Program-made: the position numbers and the translations under genes | In this document: one piece after another, positions 53,326 to 60,706 of the stretch | Numbering within the stretch: position 1 is the first letter of the stretch | Layout of the letters: the number at the start of each line of letters is the position of its first letter | Origin: Curtobacterium flaccumfaciens | GTDB lineage: Bacteria; Actinomycetota; Actinomycetes; Actinomycetales; Microbacteriaceae | Reading direction: 5' to 3' | Assembly (NCBI RefSeq): GCF_004361695.1 | Contig: NZ_SNVW01000010.1 | Coordinates: 1-64,000 of the forward strand | Length of the DNA stretch: 64,000 nt | The notes under the pieces: generated by a model | The model's input: only the letters and a program-made list of their open reading frames with translations | What the model was told of the DNA's origin: nothing | Database searches by the model: none

Positions 53326-54827
53326 CCGCCGACGTCCGACTCGTCCGGGACTTCGTCGCGACGGTCGACGACCGCGAACCCCTCGTCGTCGTGATCGGCG
53401 ACTGCATCCTCGACCGCTGGACGGTCGGCGAGGCCGAACGCGTCTCACGCGAGGCCCCCGCCCCGGTCGTCCGCGTCACCGAGACCATCGCCGTCCCCGG
53501 CGGCGCCGCGAACACCGCCGTGAACGCCCGAACACTCGGCGCCCGCGTCCGGATCGTCGGGCTCATCGGCGACGACGAAGCCGGACGGGTCCTCCGTGAC
53601 CGGCTCGACGCCGCCGGGGTGGACACCTCGCACCTGGTCATCGTCGAGGGCGCCACCACCACGACCAAGTCCCGCGTCGTCGGGGGTGACCGCGTGGTGG
53701 TCCGCGTCGACGAACTCGCCGCGACCCCGACCGCCGAGCACGGCAGCCGGCTCGGCGAGGCCGTGGCACGGGCGATCCGCTGCGCCGACGCGGCCGTGGT
53801 CTGCGACTACGGGCTCGGCGTGCAGGCGTCCGACGTCGTCCCGATGCTCGACCGTGACCGGCCCGGTGCTGTCGTCGTCGATGCGCACGACCTCACCCGC
53901 TGGGCAGCACTCGCTCCCGACCTCGTCACGCCGAACGCCGGCGAGGCCGCTGCGCTCCTCGGACGCGAGCTCGGGGCCGGTGCCGACCGGGCTGCCGCCG
54001 TCGTCGCCGCTCGCCGTGACGTGCTCGACCGCACGGGCGCCCGAGCAGCGGTCGTCACGCTCGACCGCGACGGCACGGTCCTGCTGGAGCACGACACCGA
54101 ACCCGGCGCCGACCCGGCCTTCCGCACCCGCGCCACCCCCGCTTCCGAACAGCAGGCCTCCGGCGCCGGCGACACCTTCTGCGCCACGGCCACGGTCGCC
54201 CTCGCCGTTCGTGCGCCCCTCCGCGACGCCGTGTCGGTCGCGCAGGCCGCCGCCGACGTCGTCGTCCGCGAGGCCGGCACCTCCGTCTGCACCGCTGCGG
54301 CACTCCTCGAGTCCGTGACCGCTCCGGCCGCGACCGTCGTCGACCACGACGAGCTCGCCGACGCGGTGCTGCTCGCCCGGCAGGCCGGCCGACGGGTGGT
54401 CTTCACGAACGGGTGCTTCGACGTCGTCCACCGCGGGCACACGACGTACCTGCGGCAGGCCCGCGACCTCGGCGACCTGCTCGTCGTCGCGCTCAACGAC
54501 GACGACTCGGTCCGGCGCCTGAAGGGCCCGGAACGGCCGATCAACCCGGCCGAGGACCGTGCCGGCGTGCTCGCCGCCCTGGCCTCGGTCGACCTGGTCA
54601 CGGTCTTCGCGACCGACACCCCGATCCCGCTCATCGAGCGACTCCGACCCGAGGTCTACGTCAAGGGCGGCGACTACTCCCCGGAGATGCTGCGCGAGAC
54701 CGAGGTCGTGCGCGGCTACGGCGGCGAGGTCGTGATGGTCGACTACGTGCCGGAGCACTCCACGACCGCCGTCGTCCAGCGCATCCGCGAAGCCGCGCAG
54801 CGCCCCGAGCCCGACCCGGCGCCGTGA
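53322..54827 (+). CDS. hldE: HldE-type heptose kinase/nucleotidyltransferase, copy 2
   Basis: A 501-residue PfkB plus cytidylyltransferase fusion. The kinase domain has canonical VPGGAANTAVN and SGAGDTF; the transferase has NGCFDVVHRGH and VKGGDYSPE. This copy looks fully functional and would phosphorylate heptose-7-phosphate to the 1,7-bisphosphate, then couple heptose-1-phosphate to a nucleotide after GmhB action. The GTG overlaps the aldehyde dehydrogenase stop by four bases. It is the more canonical of the two copies. Confidence 0.9.
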   Translation: MTADVRLVRDFVATVDDREPLVVVIGDCILDRWTVGEAERVSREAPAPVVRVTETIAVPGGAANTAVNARTLGARVRIVGLIGDDEAGRVLRDRLDAAGVDTSHLVIVEGATTTTKSRVVGGDRVVVRVDELAATPTAEHGSRLGEAVARAIRCADAAVVCDYGLGVQASDVVPMLDRDRPGAVVVDAHDLTRWAALAPDLVTPNAGEAAALLGRELGAGADRAAAVVAARRDVLDRTGARAAVVTLDRDGTVLLEHDTEPGADPAFRTRATPASEQQASGAGDTFCATATVALAVRAPLRDAVSVAQAAADVVVREAGTSVCTAAALLESVTAPAATVVDHDELADAVLLARQAGRRVVFTNGCFDVVHRGHTTYLRQARDLGDLLVVALNDDDSVRRLKGPERPINPAEDRAGVLAALASVDLVTVFATDTPIPLIERLRPEVYVKGGDYSPEMLRETEVVRGYGGEVVMVDYVPEHSTTAVVQRIREAAQRPEPDPAP

Positions 54828-54951
54828 CCGATCAGGGTCGAGTCATACCGCAGTAGGGGGGTGGTCGAGACCACGGCGGGATGGCAGCGGCCCGTCCCCT
54901 CCGTAGCGTCGTTCCCGTCGACGAAGTCCGTCGGCGGAGGGAGCGTCGCCC

Positions 54952-55599
54952 GTGTTCGACCAGATCACCCCGCTCGTCGTCGAGCTGGCAGCGAGTCCGC
55001 TCGTCTTCGTCGTCCTCTTCGTCCTGTGCTTCGTCGACGGCTTCTTCCCGCCGGTGCCGAGCGAGTCCGCCCTCGTCGCGATCGCCGCCATCGCCGCGAC
55101 GTCCGGCCAGCCCGTCCTCGCCGGCGTGCTGGTGGCTGCCGCGCTCGGCGCCGTCGCCGGTGACTCGGTCGCGTACTGGATCGGGCGCCGCATCGGCCTG
55201 ACCCGGCTCGCACGGTCGAAGCGTCCCAGGATCGCCGCTGCCTTCGCGTTCGCCGAGCGGCAGATGCAGCGCCGTTCCGCGAGTCTCATCCTCGTCGGCC
55301 GGTACATCCCGGTCGGACGGGTCGCCGTCAACATGACCGCCGGCGCGACGACGCTGCCCTATCGCCGGTTCCTCGCGATCAGCGCGATCGCCGGCCTCGC
55401 GTGGTCGGCCACGTCGATCGGGATCGCCCTCGCCGCGTCCAGCGTCCTGCACGAACCGCTCGTCGCCGCACTCGTTTCGATGGTGGTCGCGGCCGGCCTC
55501 GGGATCGCGGTGGACCGGGTGCTCGGTAGCATCTCCCGCAGGCGCGACGCCCGCCCGGCGCCCCGCATCACCCCGACCGGAGAGACCGCCCGCCCGTGA
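54952..55599 (+). CDS. DedA family membrane protein
   Basis: A 215-residue DedA/SNARE-associated family protein with five to six helices. FFPPVPSE near the N-terminus and GRYIPVGRVAVNMTAGAT (the conserved GRxxPxxR motif) are visible. DedA proteins include undecaprenyl-phosphate and lipid flippases and are linked to envelope stress. The GTG follows a GGAGGGAG stretch; TAGCGT at 54904-54909 may be the promoter. Its stop overlaps the kinase gene start by four bases (GTGA). Confidence 0.88.
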   Translation: MFDQITPLVVELAASPLVFVVLFVLCFVDGFFPPVPSESALVAIAAIAATSGQPVLAGVLVAAALGAVAGDSVAYWIGRRIGLTRLARSKRPRIAAAFAFAERQMQRRSASLILVGRYIPVGRVAVNMTAGATTLPYRRFLAISAIAGLAWSATSIGIALAASSVLHEPLVAALVSMVVAAGLGIAVDRVLGSISRRRDARPAPRITPTGETARP

Positions 55600-56822
55600 C
55601 CACAGCGCCGAAGCAGCCCCCGGCTCCCCGGCCGTCCTGGTTCCTCCTCGCCGTCCGGATCGGCCTCGTGGTCATCGCGGTCACCCTCTTCGCGGTCGCC
55701 GCCCCCGTCACGGTCGAGTACTACGGCGTGCCGGTCCCCCTCGCGATGCTGGTCACCGCGGTGCTCTCCCTGACCATCGGTCTCGCACCGCTGTACCCGC
55801 GCACCGCGTCGGTCGTGCACCTGGCGGCTCTCGGCGCGCTCGGCCTGATGACGGCGCCGAGCACCACCGGCCCGTGGCCCGTGTCGGTCACGAGCATCAT
55901 CGGGCTGAGCGTCCTGCTCGTCGTCCTCGGGGTCCGCAGCACCTGGCGGCTCACGGCGACGGTGTGGATCGCGGCCACCGTGCTGAGCCTGCTGCTCGTC
56001 GCGGTCGCACCGGAGCGCTGGGGCCACGCGGACGTGTGGGCGACGAGCTTCGTGGTCAGCGCGGGCAACTCCCTGGTGCTCGCGGCGGCCGCGGTCGTCA
56101 TCGGGCAGCGCCGCTCCATCCGCGAGGAACTCGCCGCCGCCCGCCGCGACGCCGAACTCGAGCAGGCTCGGCGCCGATCGGTCGAGGACCGCTCCCGGAT
56201 CGCCCGCGAGCTGCACGACGTCGTGGCGCACAGCATGTCCGTCGTGCACATGCAGGCGGAGTCCGCGCCGTACCGGGTGGCCGACCTGCCGCCCGGCGCC
56301 CGTGCGGAGTTCGCCGCGATCGCGGAGACCTCCCGCACGGCCCTCCGCGAGATGCGGCAGCTGCTCGGGACGCTCCGCGGCGACTCCGATGCGGAGCGTG
56401 CCCCCCAGCCGGACCTCGCGGACCTGCCGGCGCTCGTGCAGGCGACGCGCGCCGCCGGGATCCCGGTGGAGCTCCGGCTGGGCGCAGCGGACGACGTCGA
56501 CCGGCTCGCGCAGCTCACCGTGTACCGGGTCGTGCAGGAAGCGCTCGGCAACGTGGCCCGGCACGCGGCCGGCGCGTCCACCGTCGTGACGGTCGGGAGG
56601 CACGGCTCGGCTCTCCGGGTCACGGTCGCCAACACCGCGCCACCGGCCGGCACCGTGCTAGCGGCTCCCCCGGACGACGGCGGGTTCGGCCTCGCCGGGA
56701 TGCGCGAGCGCGTCGCCGCGCTCGGTGGCACGATCGCCCACGGCGCGGACCCGGACGGCGGTTTCACCGTCGACGTGCACCTGCCCACCCGCCCTCCGGC
56801 GGCCGACGGAGGAAGCCGATGA
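55596..56822 (+). CDS. Sensor histidine kinase, NarL/DesK type
   Basis: A 408-residue membrane kinase. Five or so N-terminal helices (about 15-170) form the sensor, then the HisKA_3 dimerisation helix has the phospho-acceptor His in RIARELHDVVAHSM, and the ATPase domain has DDGGFGLAGMRERV. No large external domain is present, so it may sense the membrane itself, like DesK-type or LiaS-type kinases. It is coupled to DedA upstream and to its regulator downstream by four-base overlaps. Confidence 0.93.
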   Translation: MTTAPKQPPAPRPSWFLLAVRIGLVVIAVTLFAVAAPVTVEYYGVPVPLAMLVTAVLSLTIGLAPLYPRTASVVHLAALGALGLMTAPSTTGPWPVSVTSIIGLSVLLVVLGVRSTWRLTATVWIAATVLSLLLVAVAPERWGHADVWATSFVVSAGNSLVLAAAAVVIGQRRSIREELAAARRDAELEQARRRSVEDRSRIARELHDVVAHSMSVVHMQAESAPYRVADLPPGARAEFAAIAETSRTALREMRQLLGTLRGDSDAERAPQPDLADLPALVQATRAAGIPVELRLGAADDVDRLAQLTVYRVVQEALGNVARHAAGASTVVTVGRHGSALRVTVANTAPPAGTVLAAPPDDGGFGLAGMRERVAALGGTIAHGADPDGGFTVDVHLPTRPPAADGGSR

Positions 56823-57478
56823 CGCGGGTGATGGTGGTCGACGACCAGCAGATGTTCCGCATGGGACTGATGGCGATCCTCCAGGCCCAGGACGACGTCG
56901 AGGTCGTGGGCCAGGCGGTGAACGGTGCCGACGCGGTCGCCCAGGCGGCACGCCTGCGACCGGACGTGATCCTGATGGACGTGCGGATGCCGGAGCTCGA
57001 CGGGATCGAGGCGACCCGGCGGATCACCGCGGCCGCGTCGGACCCGCCCGTCCGCGTGGTGATGCTGACGACGTTCGACATCGACGACTACGTGTTCGAC
57101 GCGCTGCGGGCCGGTGCCAGCGGGTTCCTGCTCAAGGACGCCAGCGCCGAGGAGCTCGTGCAGGCCGTCCGGACCGTGGCGTCGGGCGAGGCCCTGCTGG
57201 CACCGCGCGTGACCCGGCACCTCGTCGAGGCGTTCGTGGCCGGTCCCCCGCCGGCCGCGCCGCGGACCGAGGCCATCGACGTGCTGACCGACCGGGAGCG
57301 CGACGTCTTCCTGCTGATGGCGCGGGGACGGTCGAACGGCGAGATCGCTGCCGAGCTCTTCATCGCGGAGCAGACCGTGAAGACGCACGTCGGGCGGATC
57401 CTGGCGAAGCTGCAGCTGCGGGACCGCGTGCACGCCGTCGTGCTGGCGTACGAGACCGGCCTGGTCTCCCCCTCCTGA
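56819..57478 (+). CDS. Response regulator, NarL/LuxR family
   Basis: A 219-residue regulator. The receiver has Asp8/Asp9 and the phospho-acceptor Asp54 in ILMDVRMPELDG, and the C-terminal LuxR helix-turn-helix has LTDRERDVFLLMARGRSNGEIA. It is the partner of the kinase just upstream (ATGA overlap). Targets are unknown; the DedA gene in the same operon is an obvious candidate. Its stop codon lies in the loop of the terminator hairpin. Confidence 0.94.
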   Translation: MTRVMVVDDQQMFRMGLMAILQAQDDVEVVGQAVNGADAVAQAARLRPDVILMDVRMPELDGIEATRRITAAASDPPVRVVMLTTFDIDDYVFDALRAGASGFLLKDASAEELVQAVRTVASGEALLAPRVTRHLVEAFVAGPPPAAPRTEAIDVLTDRERDVFLLMARGRSNGEIAAELFIAEQTVKTHVGRILAKLQLRDRVHAVVLAYETGLVSPS

Positions 57479-57497
57479 GCGGGGGTGACCAGGCCGG
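57456..57497. terminator. Hairpin between regulator and phoA
   Basis: Arms 57456-57471 and 57482-57497 pair over 16 bases with one mismatch and a ten-base loop that holds the TGA stop of the response regulator. It lies between converging genes and can serve both. Confidence 0.65.
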
Positions 57498-57523
57498 ACA
57501 CGGTGTCGTGCGCCCGTTGGTGG

Positions 57524-59209
57524 CTAGCGGACGCGGACCTGCTTCGCGGCCTGCTTGCCGGACTGCACGCCCGTGACGGTCACCGTGGCGGTGCCGGCGA
57601 CGGCCTTCCACTGCACCGACGCGGTGCCGTCGATGACGTCCACTGTGCCGAGGTCGGTCGACCCGACCTGCACCCGGACCTGGCGGTCACCGGCGAACTT
57701 GGAACCGGTCACCGTGACGCGCTGCCCCGGACGCGGCGACCCGACGGACAGGTCGACGCGGGCGCTGCGGCTCAGGGCGGCGAGGTCGCCGTTGAGGCGC
57801 AGTGCCTCGGACATCGTGAAGAACGTGTCCGTCTGGTCGGTCAGGCCGACGACGTTCGCAGCGCCGGGGCCGAACCCGGCGATCCGGACCTGGGTGCCGG
57901 TGTGCTGCTGCGAGGCGCCGGCGCCCGAGGTGCCGTAGGAGACCTTCATCGTCGCGCCGTCGGCGGTGACGAGGGCCGTGGAGAGCGAGGTCGGCGGCGT
58001 GTTGTCGACGATCTGGCTCGAGTGCGCGTGGTCGGCGGTCGCGATGACGAGCGTGTTGCCGTCCTTCTTGGCGAAGGCGAGCGCGGCCTGCACGGCCTCG
58101 TCGAAGTCGATCGTCTCGCCGATCTGGCCGCAGGCGTCGGCGGCGTGGTCCTGCTTGTCGATGCTGGCGCCCTCGACCTGCAGGAAGAAGCCCTTGCCGT
58201 TCTTGCCACGGTCGAGCAGGGTGATCGACTTGTTCGTCAGCGAGGCCAGCGACAGCCCGGTGTCGAGTCGCGCCGGGTTCGGCGTGCAGGTCACTGGAGC
58301 CTGGTCGGCGCCGCCCACCGTCGCGGTGGTCGGTGCGTAGCGGGTCGGGAAGTTGCCCGGCGTGAAGAGCCCGAGGAGCGGCTGCCGCTGGTCGGCCTTC
58401 CGGACGCCCTGCAGACCGGCGGCGTCGGACACCACCTGGTACCCGCGCTGCTCGGCCTGGTCGAAGAGCGTGTCGCCGGCGTACTGCCCGGCCTTCGCGG
58501 TCTGCTGGAAGCTGGCCGAACCGCCGCCGAGGGTGACGTCCGGGCGGGCGTTCAGCAGCTGCTCGCTGATCGACCCGAGCCCGCCGTTCTGCAGCGCGTC
58601 CGTACCGCAGGCCGCGGTGTCCGGACCGTAGCAGGAGCGGGAGCCGACGTGGGCGACCTGCACGGCCGGGGTGGCGTCCTGGATCTCGGCGGTCGAGACG
58701 TCGCCGGTGCGGAGGCCGTTCGCCTTCGCGAGCTCGAGGAGCGTCTGCTGCGGCTTCCCGTCGATGTCGACCGAGATGGCGCCGTCGTAGGTCTTCGTGC
58801 CGGTCGCCCACGCGCTGCCCGAGGCCGCGGAGTCGGTGACGTAGTCCGGCTTGCCCTTGTTCGCGCCGTCCTTCGTGAGCGAGTACGTCGTGTACGAGCC
58901 GGTCAGCGGCAGGGCGTCGAGGCCCGGCAGGCGCCCGGCGGCCCCGTACTGGTAGTTGCGGGCGATCGTGATCTCGGAGTCGCCCATCCCGTCGCCGATG
59001 AGCAGGATGACGTTCTTCGCGTTGGCGTTCTTGATCGCCTTGCGGACGGCCTGGGTCTGGTCGCCGGCTGCGCGCTGGGCGCCGCCGTGCTGGTTCAGTG
59101 CGAGCTGCCCGACGGCCGCGGCCGTGCCCGGCAGGGCGATGGCGCCGGCGATGAGTGCGGCGCCGAGTGCGAGCGCGGCACGGCGGCGGCGCTGCGGAGT
59201 GTGCTGCAT
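57524..59209 (-). CDS. phoA: Secreted alkaline phosphatase
   Basis: A 561-residue PhoA-type phosphatase. The signal peptide ([19 protein letters not shown] to TAAA) is followed by the metal site LLIGDGMGD, the active-site Ser in [14 protein letters not shown], and the His/Asp ligands in KQDHAADA and [11 protein letters not shown]. The last 90 residues form an Ig-like beta domain not found in E. coli PhoA, perhaps for cell-wall binding. ATG 59209 has GGGAGA upstream. A candidate PHO box lies 55-76 bases upstream. Confidence 0.92.
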   Translation of the reverse strand: MQHTPQRRRRAALALGAALIAGAIALPGTAAAVGQLALNQHGGAQRAAGDQTQAVRKAIKNANAKNVILLIGDGMGDSEITIARNYQYGAAGRLPGLDALPLTGSYTTYSLTKDGANKGKPDYVTDSAASGSAWATGTKTYDGAISVDIDGKPQQTLLELAKANGLRTGDVSTAEIQDATPAVQVAHVGSRSCYGPDTAACGTDALQNGGLGSISEQLLNARPDVTLGGGSASFQQTAKAGQYAGDTLFDQAEQRGYQVVSDAAGLQGVRKADQRQPLLGLFTPGNFPTRYAPTTATVGGADQAPVTCTPNPARLDTGLSLASLTNKSITLLDRGKNGKGFFLQVEGASIDKQDHAADACGQIGETIDFDEAVQAALAFAKKDGNTLVIATADHAHSSQIVDNTPPTSLSTALVTADGATMKVSYGTSGAGASQQHTGTQVRIAGFGPGAANVVGLTDQTDTFFTMSEALRLNGDLAALSRSARVDLSVGSPRPGQRVTVTGSKFAGDRQVRVQVGSTDLGTVDVIDGTASVQWKAVAGTATVTVTGVQSGKQAAKQVRVR

Positions 59210-59263
59210 TGCGTGGTCTCCCTCGTGTGTGCCCCCGAACGGGTGCCATCCGAGGATGGCTGT

Positions 59264-59285
59264 GCGGGGGTACAGGCGGGTGAAC
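59264..59285 (-). promoter_or_regulatory. Candidate PHO box upstream of phoA
   Basis: Read on the minus strand, GTTCACCCGCC (59275-59285) fits the 11-base Streptomyces PhoP direct-repeat consensus at every position. The adjoining 11-mer TGTACCCCCGC (59264-59274) fits at about seven of 11. A 7-bp hairpin (59245-59260) lies between it and the ribosome site. This supports phosphate control, without proof. Confidence 0.5.
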
Positions 59286-59377
59286 CGGAGGGGGCGGGCG
59301 CGTGAACGGCGGACGCCGGCCGCTGGCGGGTGCGGCGTGCGGGCGTCAGCGGGCGCCAGCGGCGGCGTGCGGGCGTC

Positions 59378-59529
59378 GTTGCAGACGCCGGGTTGCGACA
59401 ACGCTGCTGTCGGACGACGACGACGGTGTCGCCGTCACGCGCACGCAACGGTTGCAGACGCCGGGTTGCGACAAGGCTGCTGTCGGACGACGACGACGAC
59501 GACGGTGTCGCCATCACGCGCACGCAACG
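59378..59529. repeat. 73-base tandem duplication with GAC expansion
   Basis: Copy 1 is 59378-59450 and copy 2 is 59451-59529. They start GTTGCAGACGCCGGGTTGCG and end CACGCGCACGCAACG. Copy 2 has two more GAC units in the (GAC)n run and otherwise differs at few bases. Each copy ends begin and finish with GTTGC/GCAAC complementary ends. Confidence 0.85.
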
Positions 59530-59552
59530 GCCCGACAGGCGGCCACGCACAG

Positions 59553-59598
59553 ACGGACGGGAGGCGCGGTGCCAGCTGGCACCGCGCCTCCCGTCCGT
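59553..59598. repeat. Perfect 46-base palindrome
   Basis: Two 23-base arms meet with no loop. The arm contains ACGGACGGGAGGCGCGG, the same family as 6785-6826. It begins 15 bases after the dps stop on the minus strand and may end that transcript. Confidence 0.85.
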
Positions 59599-59612
59599 TC
59601 GGTGGTCGCGAC

Positions 59613-60125
59613 TCAGGCCGCGAGGTGCGCCTGCAGGAACCAGCGGTCCTTGGTCAGGCCGCGCTCGATCTCGATGACGACGTCCTGCGAGTTGAGGTCG
59701 ACCTCGTCGAGGCCCTCCACGGCACGGCGGACCTGCAGCAGTGCGGCGTCGATCTCGGCGATGACCTCGGTGATGGTCACGTCGGAGTTCTGGAAGCCCT
59801 CCGACAGCGGCGGGATGGTGGTGTTCGCCGCGACGGTGGAGATGCGCGAGTCGACCGGCAGGCCGAGGGCGACGATGCGCTCCGCGGCGAGGTCGGCCCA
59901 CTCCTGGGCGTGGTCGACGATCGTGTCGAGGAGCTCGTGCACGCCGACGAAGTTGCGGCCGCGGACGTGCCAGTGCGCCTGCTTGCCGTTGACGACGAGT
60001 GCCTCGAGGTCGATGACGACGGGGGCCAGGAACTGTGCCACCCCGGCGGCGAGCTCCGGCGTCGTCGAGAACGGCGACGTGGTGGTCGTGGTGCTGGACT
60101 GCGTGGTGGTGCTCTGCGTGGTCAT
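59613..60125 (-). CDS. dps: Dps-type ferritin-like protein
   Basis: A 170-residue starvation protein that stores iron and guards DNA against peroxide. The intersubunit ferroxidase ligands are visible in AHWHVRGRNFVGVHELLDTIVDHAQEWADLAAERI. A Thr/Ser-rich N-terminus of 22 residues is extra. The ATG has GTAGGAGG upstream. Its neighbour is the iron-box SIP gene, which suggests a shared iron theme. Confidence 0.93.
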   Translation of the reverse strand: MTTQSTTTQSSTTTTTSPFSTTPELAAGVAQFLAPVVIDLEALVVNGKQAHWHVRGRNFVGVHELLDTIVDHAQEWADLAAERIVALGLPVDSRISTVAANTTIPPLSEGFQNSDVTITEVIAEIDAALLQVRRAVEGLDEVDLNSQDVVIEIERGLTKDRWFLQAHLAA

Positions 60126-60238
60126 GTGCTTCCTCCTACCTCGTGGCTACACCGACCCGCTGGACCTGTCCTGGCCGGCGGCGTGCAACCGATGGTGACA
60201 ACAGTGCCCGGTTCTTTTGTATGCCGCAAGGAAGCAGA

Positions 60239-60269
60239 GGCTGACCTTACCCGCGGTGCGGGGTCAGCC
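60239..60269 (-). terminator. Hairpin at end of SIP gene
   Basis: GGCTGACC (60239-60246) pairs with GGTCAGCC (60262-60269), with an inner CCCGC/GCGGG pairing. It overlaps the stop codon of the SIP gene and lies before dps, and so may end the SIP transcript. Confidence 0.5.
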
Positions 60270-60677
60270 GACGAGGGTGTCGAACCCCGCGTCGGTGAGC
60301 TCGATCTGCACGACCGAGCGGGCCCGCTCGACCCAGGGGCTGTCGGGGCACCCGATCCAGACGGTGGTGCGGGGCTCGCAGTCGGCGACGCACCACTCGG
60401 ACGCCCACCCGGTGACGGCGGTGGCCAGGGCCTCGCCGTGGTCGGCGAAGACCAGCGGTGCGACGGCGGACTCGCGGGCACTCCGGACCAGCCAGGTCAC
60501 GGTGACACGCGGCGGCGCCGGGAGCGCACGGACCTGCTCGTCGAGGGCGACCTCGACGAAGACCTGGCCGTAGGCGTTCTCGGGCAGGTCTTCGAGCATG
60601 CGGGTGATCTCGGGCAGGTCGTCGACGCCACCGGCGAGGAGGATGCGTTCGCTGGGCTGTCGCCGGGTCCGTGCCAT
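60264..60677 (-). CDS. SIP-domain-only siderophore-interacting protein
   Basis: A 137-residue protein that matches only the C-terminal SIP (NAD(P)H-binding) domain of siderophore-interacting ferric reductases, with LLAGGVDDLPEITRMLEDLP as the typical start and SEWCVADCEPRTTVWIGC in the middle. The FAD-binding half found in full-length SIPs (about 250-300 aa total) is absent. A DtxR/IdeR-like iron box overlaps the promoter, and a TACCGT box sits six bases before the ATG, so a leaderless, iron-repressed gene is likely. It may be a reductase partner or sensor. Confidence 0.85.
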   Translation of the reverse strand: MARTRRQPSERILLAGGVDDLPEITRMLEDLPENAYGQVFVEVALDEQVRALPAPPRVTVTWLVRSARESAVAPLVFADHGEALATAVTGWASEWCVADCEPRTTVWIGCPDSPWVERARSVVQIELTDAGFDTLVG

Positions 60678-60687
60678 GCTGCAACGG

Positions 60688-60706
60688 TAAGGGAAGCCTT
60701 ACCTCA
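60688..60706 (-). promoter_or_regulatory. DtxR/IdeR-type iron box
   Basis: Read on the minus strand, TGAGGTAAGGCTTCCCTTA matches the consensus TTAGGTTAGGCTAACCTAA at 14 of 19 positions and keeps AGG and AGGCT. It overlaps the TACCGT -10 of the SIP gene. Iron-loaded repressor here would shut the gene. Confidence 0.6.

Larger units (their letters stand above)
59210..59612. other. Intergenic region between phoA and dps
   Basis: No gene is seen in these 403 bases. They hold the phoA promoter region, a long tandem duplication (59378-59529), and a perfect 46-base palindrome (59553-59598). Confidence 0.65.
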
